Assembly (NCBI GenBank): GCA_030447875.1
Contig: JAUJOA010000001.1
Span: 1-64,000 of the forward strand
Length of the DNA stretch: 64,000 bases
Source of the DNA: Thermoleophilaceae bacterium
Lineage (GTDB): Bacteria > Actinomycetota > Thermoleophilia > Solirubrobacterales > Thermoleophilaceae
Reading direction: 5' to 3'
Shown: piece by piece, positions 8,937-16,999 of the stretch
Position numbering within the stretch: the first letter of the stretch is position 1
Layout: every line of letters starts with the position of its first letter
Translations under genes and position numbers: made by a program
Notes under the pieces: model-generated
What the model was told of the DNA's origin: nothing
Databases searched by the model: none
What the model saw: the letters and a program-made list of their open reading frames with translations, nothing else

Positions 8937-9921
8937 GGGCGCGGAGGTCGAGTTCGTGGGCGGCGAGCGCGCCGAGGCGGAGCTCGTGCCGGGTGCCGGC
9001 TATCCGTTTCACAAGCTCGCGGTGGCGGGCCTGGACCGCAGAAACCCTCTGCGCGCCGCCCGGGCGCTGGGCCTGGCGGTCGCCGCCACCGGCAAGGCTC
9101 GGGCGCTGCTCAGGCGGGTGGACGCCGACGTGGTGCTCGGCGGCGGCGGCTACGTCGCGGCGCCGGTGGGTCTCGCCGCCGCGTCACTTCGCGTGCCGCT
9201 GGCGCTGGCTGAGGCCGATAGCCACTTCGGCGTGGCCAACCGCCTGCTCGCACCTTTCGCGCGGCGTGTCTTCCTCGCCTTCGAGCTGCCGGATCGTGAC
9301 CGCGAGAAGTACGTCGTGACCGGGCGCCCGATCCCGGCGGCCACGGGCAAGGTCGCCCGCCCGCGCGCTCGGGCTCACTTTGCAATCGGCGTGTCCGAGC
9401 CGTGCCTGCTCGTCTTCGGGGGATCGCTTGGAGCGCGATCGCTGAACTTCGCCGCGGTCGAGGCCTTCGCGGAGTCTGCGCCCTGCGCCATCCTGCATAC
9501 GTGCGGCCATCGCGACTACGCGGAGCTTCGAGCCGTGCTCGCCGACCGCGGCGACCCGGCGCACTACCACCTGCACGCCTACGCGCAGCCGTTCTCCGAG
9601 GTGCTGGCCACCGCCGACCTCGTGGCGGCGCGGGCGGGCGGCTCGGTCTTCGAGCTGGCCGCGGCGGGCCTTCCCGCGATCCTCGTGCCCTACCCGCACG
9701 CAACCGGCGACCATCAGGCCAAGAACGCCCGCTGGATGGCCGAGGCCGGCGCCGCGGTGGTCATCCCGGATGCGCAGCTCGACGCCGAGCGGCTTGCCCG
9801 CGAGGTGGCCGTGCTCCTCGCCGACCGCGATCGACTCGAGGCGATGAGTCAGGCCTCGCGGGCGCTTGCGCGTCCGGACGCCGCCGAGCGGATCGCGGAC
9901 GAGACCCTGGCGCTGCTATGA
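8848..9921 (+). CDS. murG: Lipid II synthase MurG (GlcNAc transferase)
   Basis: MurG adds GlcNAc to lipid I on the inner membrane face. The protein has 357 residues from GTG 8848 (or 355 from ATG 8854). It has the GT-B fold signatures AGGTAGHVVPALAVA near the N-terminus and, in the C-terminal half, VFGGSLGARSLN, ARAGGSVFELAAAGLPAILVPYPHA, GDHQAKNA. GTG 8848 is preferred because neighbouring Mur genes use GTGA overlaps and the ftsW end is probably mis-framed. It ends the first arm of the dcw cluster; the following 58 bp are convergent with the prenyltransferase gene, with a weak ACGGC/GCCGT hairpin at 9943-9961. Confidence 0.96.
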   Translation: MRMPRVVIAAGGTAGHVVPALAVADALRDRGAEVEFVGGERAEAELVPGAGYPFHKLAVAGLDRRNPLRAARALGLAVAATGKARALLRRVDADVVLGGGGYVAAPVGLAAASLRVPLALAEADSHFGVANRLLAPFARRVFLAFELPDRDREKYVVTGRPIPAATGKVARPRARAHFAIGVSEPCLLVFGGSLGARSLNFAAVEAFAESAPCAILHTCGHRDYAELRAVLADRGDPAHYHLHAYAQPFSEVLATADLVAARAGGSVFELAAAGLPAILVPYPHATGDHQAKNARWMAEAGAAVVIPDAQLDAERLAREVAVLLADRDRLEAMSQASRALARPDAAERIADETLALL

Positions 9922-9979
9922 CGCCCTAGGTTGCGGACACTCACGGCCGCTCGCCAGCCGTCAGCCAGGCGAAGCGCGC

Positions 9980-10957
9980 TCAGCTCGCGAAGTAGACGCC
10001 GCAGCCGAACACCACGACCCATGCGACGCCCATGAGCTGGAGCGGACGGTCGCGCAGCACTATGTCCTCGGGCGCGCTTCCCTTGCCGCTGTCGAGCAGG
10101 AGCGCGTAGCGCAGGATCGACAGGGTGAACGGGATGATCGAGAGCTCATACCACGGCGGTCCCGTGTGGAACTGCGACTCCTCGAACGCCCACAGGCAGT
10201 AGGCGAGCACGGCGACCCCGGAGGCGACGGTCCAGACATAGCGCAGATAGCCGAGCGAGTAGGTGTCGAGCGTCGCGCGGAAGAGGCCGCGGTCGTCGCC
10301 CAGGTCGAGGTGCTCGCCGTAGCGCTTGCCGGCGACCATGAAGAGAGACCCGAAGGAGGCGACCATGAGAAACCAGCGCGAGAGCGGCACGCCCGCGGCA
10401 AGCCCTCCGGCCACGGCCCGCACGATGAATCCCGACGCCACGATCCCGATGTCGATGACAGCGACGTGGCGAAGCCACAGCGCGTACGAAGTCGTCAGCG
10501 TTATGTAGAGAGCCACGACTCCGAAGAAAGCCCAGCCGACGGCCGCCGCTACGCCGAGACCGGCGAGGAGCGCGAGCGCGCTGGCGGTGAGCGCCAGGCG
10601 CGGCGAGACGACCCCGGCCGCTACCGGCCGGCGACGCTTCTTGGGATGCCGGCGATCGCCCTCGGCGTCGACCACGTCGTTCAAGAGGTAGGTGCCGCTG
10701 GCCGCCAGGCAGAACGCCGCCACGGCAAGGGACAGACTGGCGAGCGCGGCGCCGGTCCCCAGAACGCCTGCCGCGAACGGGGCCGCCAGCAGGAGCACGT
10801 TCTTGATCCACTGCTTCGGCCGCGCGGCCACGATCAACCCGGCGGCGGCCGACATCCGTGGCCGCTCGGCCTCACGCTCTGCGACGCCGCCGTCGGCCCC
10901 GGAGCCGTCGGGAGCCAGCTCGGAATCGCGCACGGTCCTGTTCACCTCAGTGGCCAC
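9980..10957 (-). CDS. UbiA-family prenyltransferase, likely decaprenyl-phosphate phosphoribosyltransferase
   Basis: This is a 325-residue integral membrane protein of the UbiA family. After a charged 40-residue N-terminus comes ARPKQWIKN, then the first Asp-rich motif NDVVDAEGDRRHPKKRRRP, then about eight membrane helices. The RPKQWIKN start and the NDVxDxExDRxHPxKRxRP motif are those of Rv3806c-like enzymes, which join decaprenyl phosphate to PRPP as the first step to decaprenyl-phospho-arabinose for cell wall glycans. It lies last in a minus-strand block behind a polysaccharide flippase, which fits an envelope glycan role. Substrate is inferred from the family, not shown here. Confidence 0.85.
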   Translation of the reverse strand: MATEVNRTVRDSELAPDGSGADGGVAEREAERPRMSAAAGLIVAARPKQWIKNVLLLAAPFAAGVLGTGAALASLSLAVAAFCLAASGTYLLNDVVDAEGDRRHPKKRRRPVAAGVVSPRLALTASALALLAGLGVAAAVGWAFFGVVALYITLTTSYALWLRHVAVIDIGIVASGFIVRAVAGGLAAGVPLSRWFLMVASFGSLFMVAGKRYGEHLDLGDDRGLFRATLDTYSLGYLRYVWTVASGVAVLAYCLWAFEESQFHTGPPWYELSIIPFTLSILRYALLLDSGKGSAPEDIVLRDRPLQLMGVAWVVVFGCGVYFAS

Positions 10958-11038
10958 GAGCCCCCTTGTTACCGGACAAGACAGGAGCGAAACCCTGAGC
11001 AGGCGCTCGCCCTTCCGCTGGCACGGAGTGTAGACAGC

Positions 11039-12514
11039 TCACCGGCCGGCGCTCGTGGCCTGAGCTTCCCGGACCTCGCCGCGACGGTAGACGGCGTACA
11101 GCCATACGGCGAGCACGAGCGCACCGGCGAGGAACGACGCCTCGACACGCAGGAGTGGGTCGTCGATCACCGGGGTGAGCAGAAGCCCGGTGAAGATCGC
11201 CGCCGCCGCGAGCCACGGGGCCGCCAGCCGGCGCGGCTGTCCGCGGGCGAGCGTGGCCTGGGTGAGGGTCGAGGCGGCCAGGTAGAGGCCCATGCCGAGG
11301 GCGACGAGCACCAGGCCGCCACGCCCGTATTCGAAGCCGCCGCCGAAGAGCAGGGCCATCGCCGTCGGGCCGATGGCCAGCACGCCGAGGGCGACCGCCG
11401 TAGCGAACGCTCCGACGGCGGCGAGCGTCATCACGACGCTGTCGTGAAATGGATCGACGTGCCCGTGCGCGCGCAGGCACGTGAGGTGTGGAAGGATCGA
11501 CGCCTGGACCGCCTGGAACAGCTGCAACGGCGCGCGGGCTATGAGCAGCACGTTGAACGCCAGACCCGCGAGCGCCGCGCCGCCTACTTCCAGCGTGGCG
11601 TTGATGAGCAGCGGGCCGGCGTTGAGGAACGCCTGCTCGGCGACCATTATCGCCACGATGCTCGCGGCGTAGCCACCGCCATGACGAAGGGTGAGCGCCG
11701 GGAGGGCCGCCGCGCCGGGCTCCGCCGCACGGGTCGTCGAGCCGCTCGGGTCCGAGGCTGGGACGCCGACGGCCGGTGAACCCGGGGAAGAAGGCGCCGG
11801 CGCTCGGTCGGCGCTCCGGACCACTCGCACCACGAGGAAGGACCCGAGGGCCAGTGACACGGCCGGACCAACCACCATGCCCAGGGCCACGGCGGACTGG
11901 CCGGAGCCGATACCGAGCGCCACCGCCAGCGCGAACAGGACGCGAAGCGTCGACTCGACGACGATCAGGCCGCCGTAGAGGGCGAACCGGCGCCGCCCCG
12001 CCAGCACGCCGCGCGCGAAGTAGCTCACGGCGTAGGTGAGGACCGTAGCTACGAGGATCCAGTAGAGCGCGCTCGAGCCGCCGAAGAGCTCGTCCTCGAT
12101 CGTCGGCCGAAACGCGAGCGCCGTGGCCACGAACGCCAGGCCGAGCGTGAGCTCGATCACGACCGCCACCCGGAGGTGATCGGTGCCCGCGGCGCCGTGG
12201 GCGTCGCGCTCGGCGATCGTGCGCGACAAAAGCTGCTCCACCGGCCGGTAAAGGACCGACACCGTGATGAAGACCGCGGACCAGAGCAGCGTGATCCGGC
12301 CGTACTCGGACGGGCTCAGGGCATGGCTCGCCAGCGAGAAGTAGACGTAGCTGATGAGGCCCGCGCCGCCGACCCCCAGAGAGAGCATGCCGACGCCCGC
12401 GCCGTAGGCGCGGGTCGAGTCGTGGGAGCGCGTCCTGGAGCCCGGCAAGCCGGCACTCAGCCGGCGGCGGAAGCCGCTATATGGCCATCCGCGGCTCGTC
12501 GTCGCCGCCGTCAC
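11039..12514 (-). CDS. Polysaccharide/lipid-linked oligosaccharide flippase (Wzx/MOP superfamily)
   Basis: This is a membrane protein of up to 491 residues with about 12-14 hydrophobic segments, starting at YGAGVGMLSLGVGGAGLISYVYF and including HALSPSEYGRITLLWS, which is typical of O-antigen/teichoic-acid type exporters of the MOP superfamily. A polar Ser/Pro/Ala-rich loop of about 35 residues sits in the middle. Such proteins flip lipid-linked sugars across the membrane. The start is uncertain: GTG 12514 overlaps the upstream small gene by 38 bp, while a TTG near residue 23 or ATG at 12388 would be shorter. It is followed after 81 bp by the prenyltransferase gene. Confidence 0.8.
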   Translation of the reverse strand: MTAATTSRGWPYSGFRRRLSAGLPGSRTRSHDSTRAYGAGVGMLSLGVGGAGLISYVYFSLASHALSPSEYGRITLLWSAVFITVSVLYRPVEQLLSRTIAERDAHGAAGTDHLRVAVVIELTLGLAFVATALAFRPTIEDELFGGSSALYWILVATVLTYAVSYFARGVLAGRRRFALYGGLIVVESTLRVLFALAVALGIGSGQSAVALGMVVGPAVSLALGSFLVVRVVRSADRAPAPSSPGSPAVGVPASDPSGSTTRAAEPGAAALPALTLRHGGGYAASIVAIMVAEQAFLNAGPLLINATLEVGGAALAGLAFNVLLIARAPLQLFQAVQASILPHLTCLRAHGHVDPFHDSVVMTLAAVGAFATAVALGVLAIGPTAMALLFGGGFEYGRGGLVLVALGMGLYLAASTLTQATLARGQPRRLAAPWLAAAAIFTGLLLTPVIDDPLLRVEASFLAGALVLAVWLYAVYRRGEVREAQATSAGR

Positions 12515-12740
12515 CCTTCGACGACCGCTCCTCCTCGAGACGCGCCTCGGTGGTCGGATCGGGCTTGTCCTTCTGCTTCAGCGTCTTGCCGATCGCACCG
12601 AGCGCCACCGCCGTCGCGGTGGCGTGCGCCACCAGGGCTACAGGCAGGACCCACCAGCTCTCGGTCGCCAGCGCGACGATGATCAGCACCACGCCGACGA
12701 TCGCGAGTGTGAAGACGACAAGCAGGCGGGGGGCGGCCAT
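12477..12740 (-). CDS. Small two-helix membrane protein
   Basis: This 87-residue protein has two membrane segments (about 4-24 and 28-50) followed by a charged C-terminal tail (KQKDKPDPTTEARLEEERS). I recognise no family. It sits 9 nt downstream of the superoxide dismutase gene on the same strand and overlaps the flippase start, so it is part of the minus-strand block. The charged tail is predicted to be cytoplasmic or at least membrane-proximal. Confidence 0.7.
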   Translation of the reverse strand: MAAPRLLVVFTLAIVGVVLIIVALATESWWVLPVALVAHATATAVALGAIGKTLKQKDKPDPTTEARLEEERSSKGDGGDDEPRMAI

Positions 12741-12749
12741 GAGCGCTCG

Positions 12750-13400
12750 CTACTCCTTCGCTCCGCTCGAGTCGGCGCCGTTCTTCGCGGCCTCGGCCTG
12801 AGCAAGCTGGCGGTTGACGTGGTCCCAGTCCAGGTTGCGGAAGAAGGCCTCCACATACTGCTTGCGACCGTCGGGGGTGGCGCCGAAGTCGCGCGCGTAC
12901 GCGTGCTCGTAGACGTCGATCGCCAGCACCGGAACCATGTTGTAGACCGCCCACAGGTTCTGCGTGTCCATGACGTAGTTGAAGAGCGAGCCGTCGTTCA
13001 GGTCGTAGCCGACCATGCACCAGCCACGGGCCGCGCTGCAGGCCCTGCGGACGGCGTCCTTCCACTTGTCCACGCCGTTGAACTCGCCGTCGATGAGCTC
13101 GGCGAAGCGGCCCTGCGGCTCGCCACCCTCGCCGCCCAGGTGCCCGAAGTAGAGGTCGTGGTTCTTGAAGCCGAGCAGCGCGAACGTGTAGTCCACGGAG
13201 ACCGCTCGCAGCTGCGAGTAGACCTGATTGCCCTCGATCTCCGAGTAGTCGAACTCGTTGAGGAGCTTCCGGCACTCGTTCGTCTTCTTGACGTAGCCCT
13301 CGTAGAGCTTGTAGTGGTCCTCCATCGTCTGCCGGGAGATGCCGTCGAGCTCCTTGTCGAAGGCCGGGAACTGGCGGGCGACGATTTCATCCCAAGGCAT
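12750..13400 (-). CDS. Superoxide dismutase, Fe/Mn family, atypical subtype
   Basis: This 216-residue protein has the Fe/Mn SOD metal ligands in the right order: His29 (MEDHYKLY), His81 (KNHDLYFGHLGG), Asp162 and His166 (AIDVYEHAY). Gln147 in MDTQNLW occupies the region of the active-site glutamine. Two points differ from the classic family: the ligand motif reads DVYEHAY where DVWEHAY is usual, and FGHLGG replaces the usual F-N-L stretch. It should dismutate superoxide in the cytoplasm as no signal peptide is seen. The ATG has a good AAGGA ribosome site about 8 nt upstream. Why it sits inside the dcw cluster is unclear. Confidence 0.88.
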   Translation of the reverse strand: MPWDEIVARQFPAFDKELDGISRQTMEDHYKLYEGYVKKTNECRKLLNEFDYSEIEGNQVYSQLRAVSVDYTFALLGFKNHDLYFGHLGGEGGEPQGRFAELIDGEFNGVDKWKDAVRRACSAARGWCMVGYDLNDGSLFNYVMDTQNLWAVYNMVPVLAIDVYEHAYARDFGATPDGRKQYVEAFFRNLDWDHVNRQLAQAEAAKNGADSSGAKE

Positions 13401-13434
13401 GGACGTCCTTTCAGTCGGTTCGAGCGGTCGCGGA

Positions 13435-13440
13435 AAGTTA
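13435..13440 (-). promoter_or_regulatory. Candidate -10 box of the SOD block (TAACTT on the minus strand)
   Basis: Read on the minus strand, TAACTT lies about 35 nt before the SOD ATG, leaving a leader that contains the AAGGA ribosome site. A matching -35 is not clear. The 13401-13541 stretch is the divergent gap between SOD and the murC side. Confidence 0.35.
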
Positions 13441-13541
13441 CTTGCCCGGCCCCAAGAGGCCCAAACACAGCGCCCGACGGGCTGCTCGCGCGCCTGACTC
13501 GGCCCTGCGAGCTCGCCCGAGCAAGCGCTATCGTGCGGCGG

Positions 13542-13724
13542 ATGCCAAGCCTAGTCGTTGCGGCGCGTCGCTCCGAGACCCCGCAGCCGCCCTCGCCCGC
13601 TCCCCCCGGCCCTGCCCCGGGGCCGCCCGTTCCGGACCCTCAGCCGCCGGCGCCGTCACCGCCCGGCGGGCCGGGAGTGCCCGATCCGCGGCCGCCCGCG
13701 CCCGCGCCGCCACCCTCGATCTGA
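13542..13724 (+). CDS. Possible small proline-rich protein upstream of murC
   Basis: This ATG-initiated 60-residue frame encodes a nearly pure Pro/Ala/Gly repeat after MPSLVVAARRS, with PDPQPPAPSPP and PDPRPPAPAPP as near-duplicates. A TATCGT box ends 7 nt before the ATG, as at other genes here. Against it, composition alone could keep such a frame open in GC-rich DNA, and it has no recognisable domain. It ends 22 nt before murC. Confidence 0.3.
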   Translation: MPSLVVAARRSETPQPPSPAPPGPAPGPPVPDPQPPAPSPPGGPGVPDPRPPAPAPPPSI

Positions 13725-13746
13725 ACCGGCACGCTCGGCCGGTGCG

Positions 13747-15183
13747 ATGAGCGCTCCCGGCAAGCCCTGGTCCGGGCGCAAGCTTCACTTCATAGCCATC
13801 GGCGGCGCCGGGATGAGCGGGTTGGCGCTCGTGGCTCAGGCGCTTGGGGCCGAGGTCAGGGGATCCGACCAGACCGACTCCTCCTACTGCGCGCGCCTGC
13901 GGGCGGCGGGCATCCAGCCGGTGATCGGCCACGACGCGCGCAACATCGCCGCCGGCGCGGAGGTCGTGAGAGCGACCGCGGTGCCCGAGGACAATCCCGA
14001 GCTCCGGGCCGCGCGGGCGGCCGGGGCCCGTGTCCTCCACCGCGGCGACCTCCTGGCCGAGGTCTCGCGCCTCAAGCGCTGCATCGCGGTCGCGGGCACC
14101 CACGGGAAGACGACGACGGCGAGCATGGCGGCCCACGTGCTCATGCGCTGCGGCCGGGACCCCGCTTACGTGATCGGCGGCGAGCTGCGCTCGACGGGGA
14201 CCAACGCTGCGTGGGGCGAAGGCGAGTGGATCGTCGCCGAGACGGACGAGTCGGACCGCTCGTTCCTGAAGCTGTCCCCGGAGGTGGGGGTGATCACGAA
14301 CGTCGAGCTGGACCATCACGCCACGTACCGGTCGACGATCGAGCTCGAGGACGCCTTTCGCCGGTTCGCCGCTCAAGCGGACGCGCGGATCGCCTGGGAG
14401 CAGGTGCCGCCTGACGTAACGGCGGCCGAGCATACGACGAGCTACGGCATCGAGGCCGGCGACCTGCGCGCCGACGGCGTGGCGCTCGGCGGGTTCGGCT
14501 CCCGCTTCACGGTCGAGGGCGTGGCGGTGGAGCTGCCGCTTCCCGGACGACACAACGTGCTGAACGCCCTGGCCGCGCTGGCGGCCTGCCGCGCCGCGGG
14601 CCTTCCGCTCGTGGAGGCGGGCCCGAAGCTCGCCGACTTCTCGGGGGCGGGCCGCCGGTTCGAGTCGCGCGGCACGACGCCCTCCGGGGCCCGCGTGGTC
14701 GACGACTACGCTCACCATCCAACGGAGGTGCGCGCCACGCTGGAGGCCGCCCGCGGGCTCGGAGCGGAGCGCGTCATCGCCTGCTTCCAGCCGCATCTCT
14801 ACTCGCGCACGCGGCACCTGGCGCGCGACTTCGGACGCGCGCTCGCGGTGGCCGACGTGGTGGCCGTGCTCGACGTCTACCCGGCGCGCGAGCGGGAAGA
14901 GGACTTCCCGGGCGTGTCGGGCTGGCTCGTCGCGGCGGCGACGGCCGACGCCGCCGGCGGGCGTCCCGTCTACTGGACGCCCACCATGGACGACGCCGAG
15001 CGCCTGCTCCGGCGGGAGCTGGCGCAGGGCGACGTGCTGCTCACGTTGGGGGCCGGGAACGTCGATCGGCTGGCCGAGCGGCTTGTGGGACCCGCGGACG
15101 GGAGCGCCAGTCCGACGCGCGCGCATGGATCTGCGCCGTCCAGCCCCGCCTCAGGGTCGGCGACGCTGACCGCGGCACCGTGA
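13747..15183 (+). CDS. murC: UDP-MurNAc:L-Ala ligase MurC
   Basis: MurC adds the first amino acid (L-Ala) to UDP-MurNAc. From ATG 13747 it has 478 residues. The N-terminal Rossmann motif IGGAGMSGLA, the ATP loop AGTHGKTTTASM, NVELDHH, PGRHNVLNALAA and VVDDYAHHPTEV are all visible. The frame is open upstream, but the ATG gives the family N-terminus. The last 30 residues are low-complexity Ser/Ala/Pro. The stop overlaps murB by 4 bp (GTGA). This restarts the dcw order after the minus-strand insertion. Confidence 0.96.
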   Translation: MSAPGKPWSGRKLHFIAIGGAGMSGLALVAQALGAEVRGSDQTDSSYCARLRAAGIQPVIGHDARNIAAGAEVVRATAVPEDNPELRAARAAGARVLHRGDLLAEVSRLKRCIAVAGTHGKTTTASMAAHVLMRCGRDPAYVIGGELRSTGTNAAWGEGEWIVAETDESDRSFLKLSPEVGVITNVELDHHATYRSTIELEDAFRRFAAQADARIAWEQVPPDVTAAEHTTSYGIEAGDLRADGVALGGFGSRFTVEGVAVELPLPGRHNVLNALAALAACRAAGLPLVEAGPKLADFSGAGRRFESRGTTPSGARVVDDYAHHPTEVRATLEAARGLGAERVIACFQPHLYSRTRHLARDFGRALAVADVVAVLDVYPAREREEDFPGVSGWLVAAATADAAGGRPVYWTPTMDDAERLLRRELAQGDVLLTLGAGNVDRLAERLVGPADGSASPTRAHGSAPSSPASGSATLTAAP

Positions 15184-16079
15184 CGGACCAGCCACGGGGC
15201 GTCGACGCGGACTATTCGCTCGCGCGCCTCACCACGGTCCGCACCGGCGGCGCCGCGGACTTCTTCGCGCGCGCCGACTCCGCCGAGCGGCTCGCCGAGC
15301 TGCTTCGCTGGGCCGATGCCGAACAGCTCGAGGTAGGAGTGGTGGGGTCCGGCTCGAACCTCCTCGTAGCCGATGGTGGATTTCGTGGACTGGTGCTGAA
15401 GCTCGAGGACAAGCTCGCGACGATCGAGCGCGACGGCGATCGCCTGATGTGCGGGGGCGGGGCGCGCCTCCCGAAGGCAGCGGCTCGCGCGGCGGCGTTC
15501 GGGCTGAGCGGCCTCGAGTTCGGCGTGAACATCCCCGGCACCGTCGGCGGGGCGGTAAAGATGAACGCCAACGCCTACGGCGGCGAGTTGAGCCGCGTCC
15601 TGGAGTGGGTCGAGGTGGCGGGCCCCGATGGGGCATCCCGGCGGCGCCCTGACCAGCTCGGGTTCGCCTACCGCAGGTCGAATCTCGGGTCCCGCGAGGT
15701 GGTCTCGCGCGTCTCGTTCGCGCTCGCGCCCGCCGATCCCGCCGGGGTGAAGGCCACGCTGGCGCAGATGCGCACGCGACGCAGGGCGGCCCAGCCGTCC
15801 GGCATCAAGACCTTCGGATCGACGTTCAAGAACCCCGACGACGCTCGCGCCAAGGGCCGGACCGCCGGTCAGCTGCTCGAGGCGGCCGGGTGCCGAGGCC
15901 TGACCGTGGGCGGCGCGCGCTTCTCGGAGAAGCACGCGAACTTCGTCGAGAACACGGGCTCCGCGAGCACCGCCGATGTGCTCCGCCTGATGGAGGAGGG
16001 GCGCAGGCGGGTCCGGGAGCGCTTCGGCGTGGAGCTCGAGGCGGAGGTTCAGGTGCTGGGCGAGGTGGGCGGCGGCTGA
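15180..16079 (+). CDS. murB: UDP-N-acetylenolpyruvoylglucosamine reductase MurB
   Basis: MurB reduces UDP-GlcNAc-enolpyruvate to UDP-MurNAc using FAD and NADPH. The 299-residue protein has the FAD-binding stretch GSGSNLLVADGGF, the NIPGTVGGAVKMNANAYGGE region (split here for length), the catalytic serine segment FGSTFKNP, and the late glutamate in FSEKHANFVEN. This is the short type II-like form. It overlaps murC by 4 bp and ftsQ by 1 bp, so the three genes are probably co-translated. Confidence 0.96.
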   Translation: MTDQPRGVDADYSLARLTTVRTGGAADFFARADSAERLAELLRWADAEQLEVGVVGSGSNLLVADGGFRGLVLKLEDKLATIERDGDRLMCGGGARLPKAAARAAAFGLSGLEFGVNIPGTVGGAVKMNANAYGGELSRVLEWVEVAGPDGASRRRPDQLGFAYRRSNLGSREVVSRVSFALAPADPAGVKATLAQMRTRRRAAQPSGIKTFGSTFKNPDDARAKGRTAGQLLEAAGCRGLTVGGARFSEKHANFVENTGSASTADVLRLMEEGRRRVRERFGVELEAEVQVLGEVGGG

Positions 16080-16849
16080 TGCGTGCCGCCGCGACAGCGA
16101 CGCTTCGAACCCTCGCTAGCGTCAGGTGGCCCGCGCTGCCCCGGCCACCGGCTGCGCCCGCGCACCTCGGCCGCTGGCTGATCGGCCTCGCGGCCGCCTC
16201 CGTCCTGGCCATCGGCGCATACTGGTTCTGGTTTCGCGACTCGTCGCTGGTCCAGGTGGACACGGTGACCGTCGAGGGGCTGACCACGAAGGACGCACCG
16301 CGCGTGCGCAAGGCGCTTGTCGACGCCGCGCGGGACATGACGACACTTCACGTGCGGCCCGACGAGCTCGCGCGAGCGGTTTCCGCCTTTCCCGCGGTCA
16401 GGTCCGTGGGAGCGAGCGCCGACTTCCCGCACGCGCTTCACCTGACGGTGAGGGAACAGAGGCCGGCCGCGCTGCTCGAGTCGCGCGGCGGGGAGAAGGT
16501 GGCCGTGGCCTCCGACGGCACCGTGCTCGAGGGCGTAGAGGGCGGACGGCTTCCGCGGGTCTCGCTCGATGCGCCCGTGGCCGGTCCGCGCCTTCGCGAC
16601 CCCGACGCGACCCGCTACGTCGCCGTCGCCGCGGCGGCGCCCGCGCCGCTCGCCGGCGAGATCGCCGCTGTGCGCGAGCGCAGCGGAGGAGACATCGTCG
16701 CGCGCCTCCGCGGCGGTCCGAAGCTCGTCTTCGGGGACACGTCGCGTCTTGAGGCCAAGTGGAGCGCGGCGGTCGCCGCCCTCGCCGGAGGCTCCGCCGC
16801 CGCCGACTACCTCGACGTCCGGCTGCCGGAGCGCCCCGCCGCCGGCTAG
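16079..16849 (+). CDS. ftsQ: FtsQ/DivIB divisome protein
   Basis: This is a 256-residue bitopic protein: a cytoplasmic Arg/Pro-rich N-terminus, one membrane helix at about 38-58 (LIGLAAASVLAIGAYWFWF), and a POTRA domain beginning VQVDTVTVEGLTTKDAPRVRKAL, then the FtsQ beta region. It bridges FtsL/FtsB-type proteins and the synthase complex. The ATG overlaps the murB stop (TGATG). Position between murB and ftsZ supports the call. No ftsA lies between it and ftsZ. Confidence 0.92.
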   Translation: MRAAATATLRTLASVRWPALPRPPAAPAHLGRWLIGLAAASVLAIGAYWFWFRDSSLVQVDTVTVEGLTTKDAPRVRKALVDAARDMTTLHVRPDELARAVSAFPAVRSVGASADFPHALHLTVREQRPAALLESRGGEKVAVASDGTVLEGVEGGRLPRVSLDAPVAGPRLRDPDATRYVAVAAAAPAPLAGEIAAVRERSGGDIVARLRGGPKLVFGDTSRLEAKWSAAVAALAGGSAAADYLDVRLPERPAAG

Positions 16850-16858
16850 AGGGCGACC

Positions 16859-16875
16859 CTCAACCGCTAGTTGAG
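16859..16875. promoter_or_regulatory. 17-bp inverted repeat 1 upstream of ftsZ
   Basis: CTCAACCGCTAGTTGAG has perfect 6-bp arms (CTCAAC/GTTGAG). It starts 10 nt after the ftsQ stop and shares length and end pattern (CTCRA...TYGAG) with two more sites at 16888 and 17000. Its centre is 29 bp from that of site 2. It may be an operator; a weak terminator is possible, but no T-run follows. Confidence 0.4.
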
Positions 16876-16887
16876 AATACGCCAACT

Positions 16888-16904
16888 CTCGAGTGGTACT
16901 CGAG
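16888..16904. promoter_or_regulatory. 17-bp inverted repeat 2 upstream of the ftsZ promoter
   Basis: CTCGAGTGGTACTCGAG has perfect 7-bp arms around a 3-bp centre. It lies 31 bp before the -35 hexamer, in the usual place for an activator or for upstream repressor binding. CTCGAG occurs often in coding DNA here, so the 7-bp arms and the matched partner sites matter more than the hexamer. Confidence 0.45.
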
Positions 16905-16935
16905 ATATTCGCGCTGCACGAATTCGTGCCCAACG

Positions 16936-16965
16936 TTGACAGCCGCGCGCGCAAGTGCTTACAGT
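16936..16965 (+). promoter_or_regulatory. Strong sigma-70-type promoter of ftsZ
   Basis: A perfect TTGACA (16936-16941) is followed after 18 bp by TACAGT (16960-16965). Transcription should start near 16972, giving a leader of about 110 nt that contains inverted repeat 3 and an AAGGA ribosome site. This is the best consensus promoter in the window and lets ftsZ be expressed apart from the Mur genes. Confidence 0.75.
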
Positions 16966-16999
16966 GCGCACTTTGCGGCATTAGTTCGCGGCCTGAAGA

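Noticed and set aside
9866-11779. Plus-strand open frame of 637 codons over the prenyltransferase and flippase genes
   Set aside because: Composition is typical of a shadow frame (Glu/Arg/Gly-rich), while both minus-strand genes have clear membrane-protein content and motifs.
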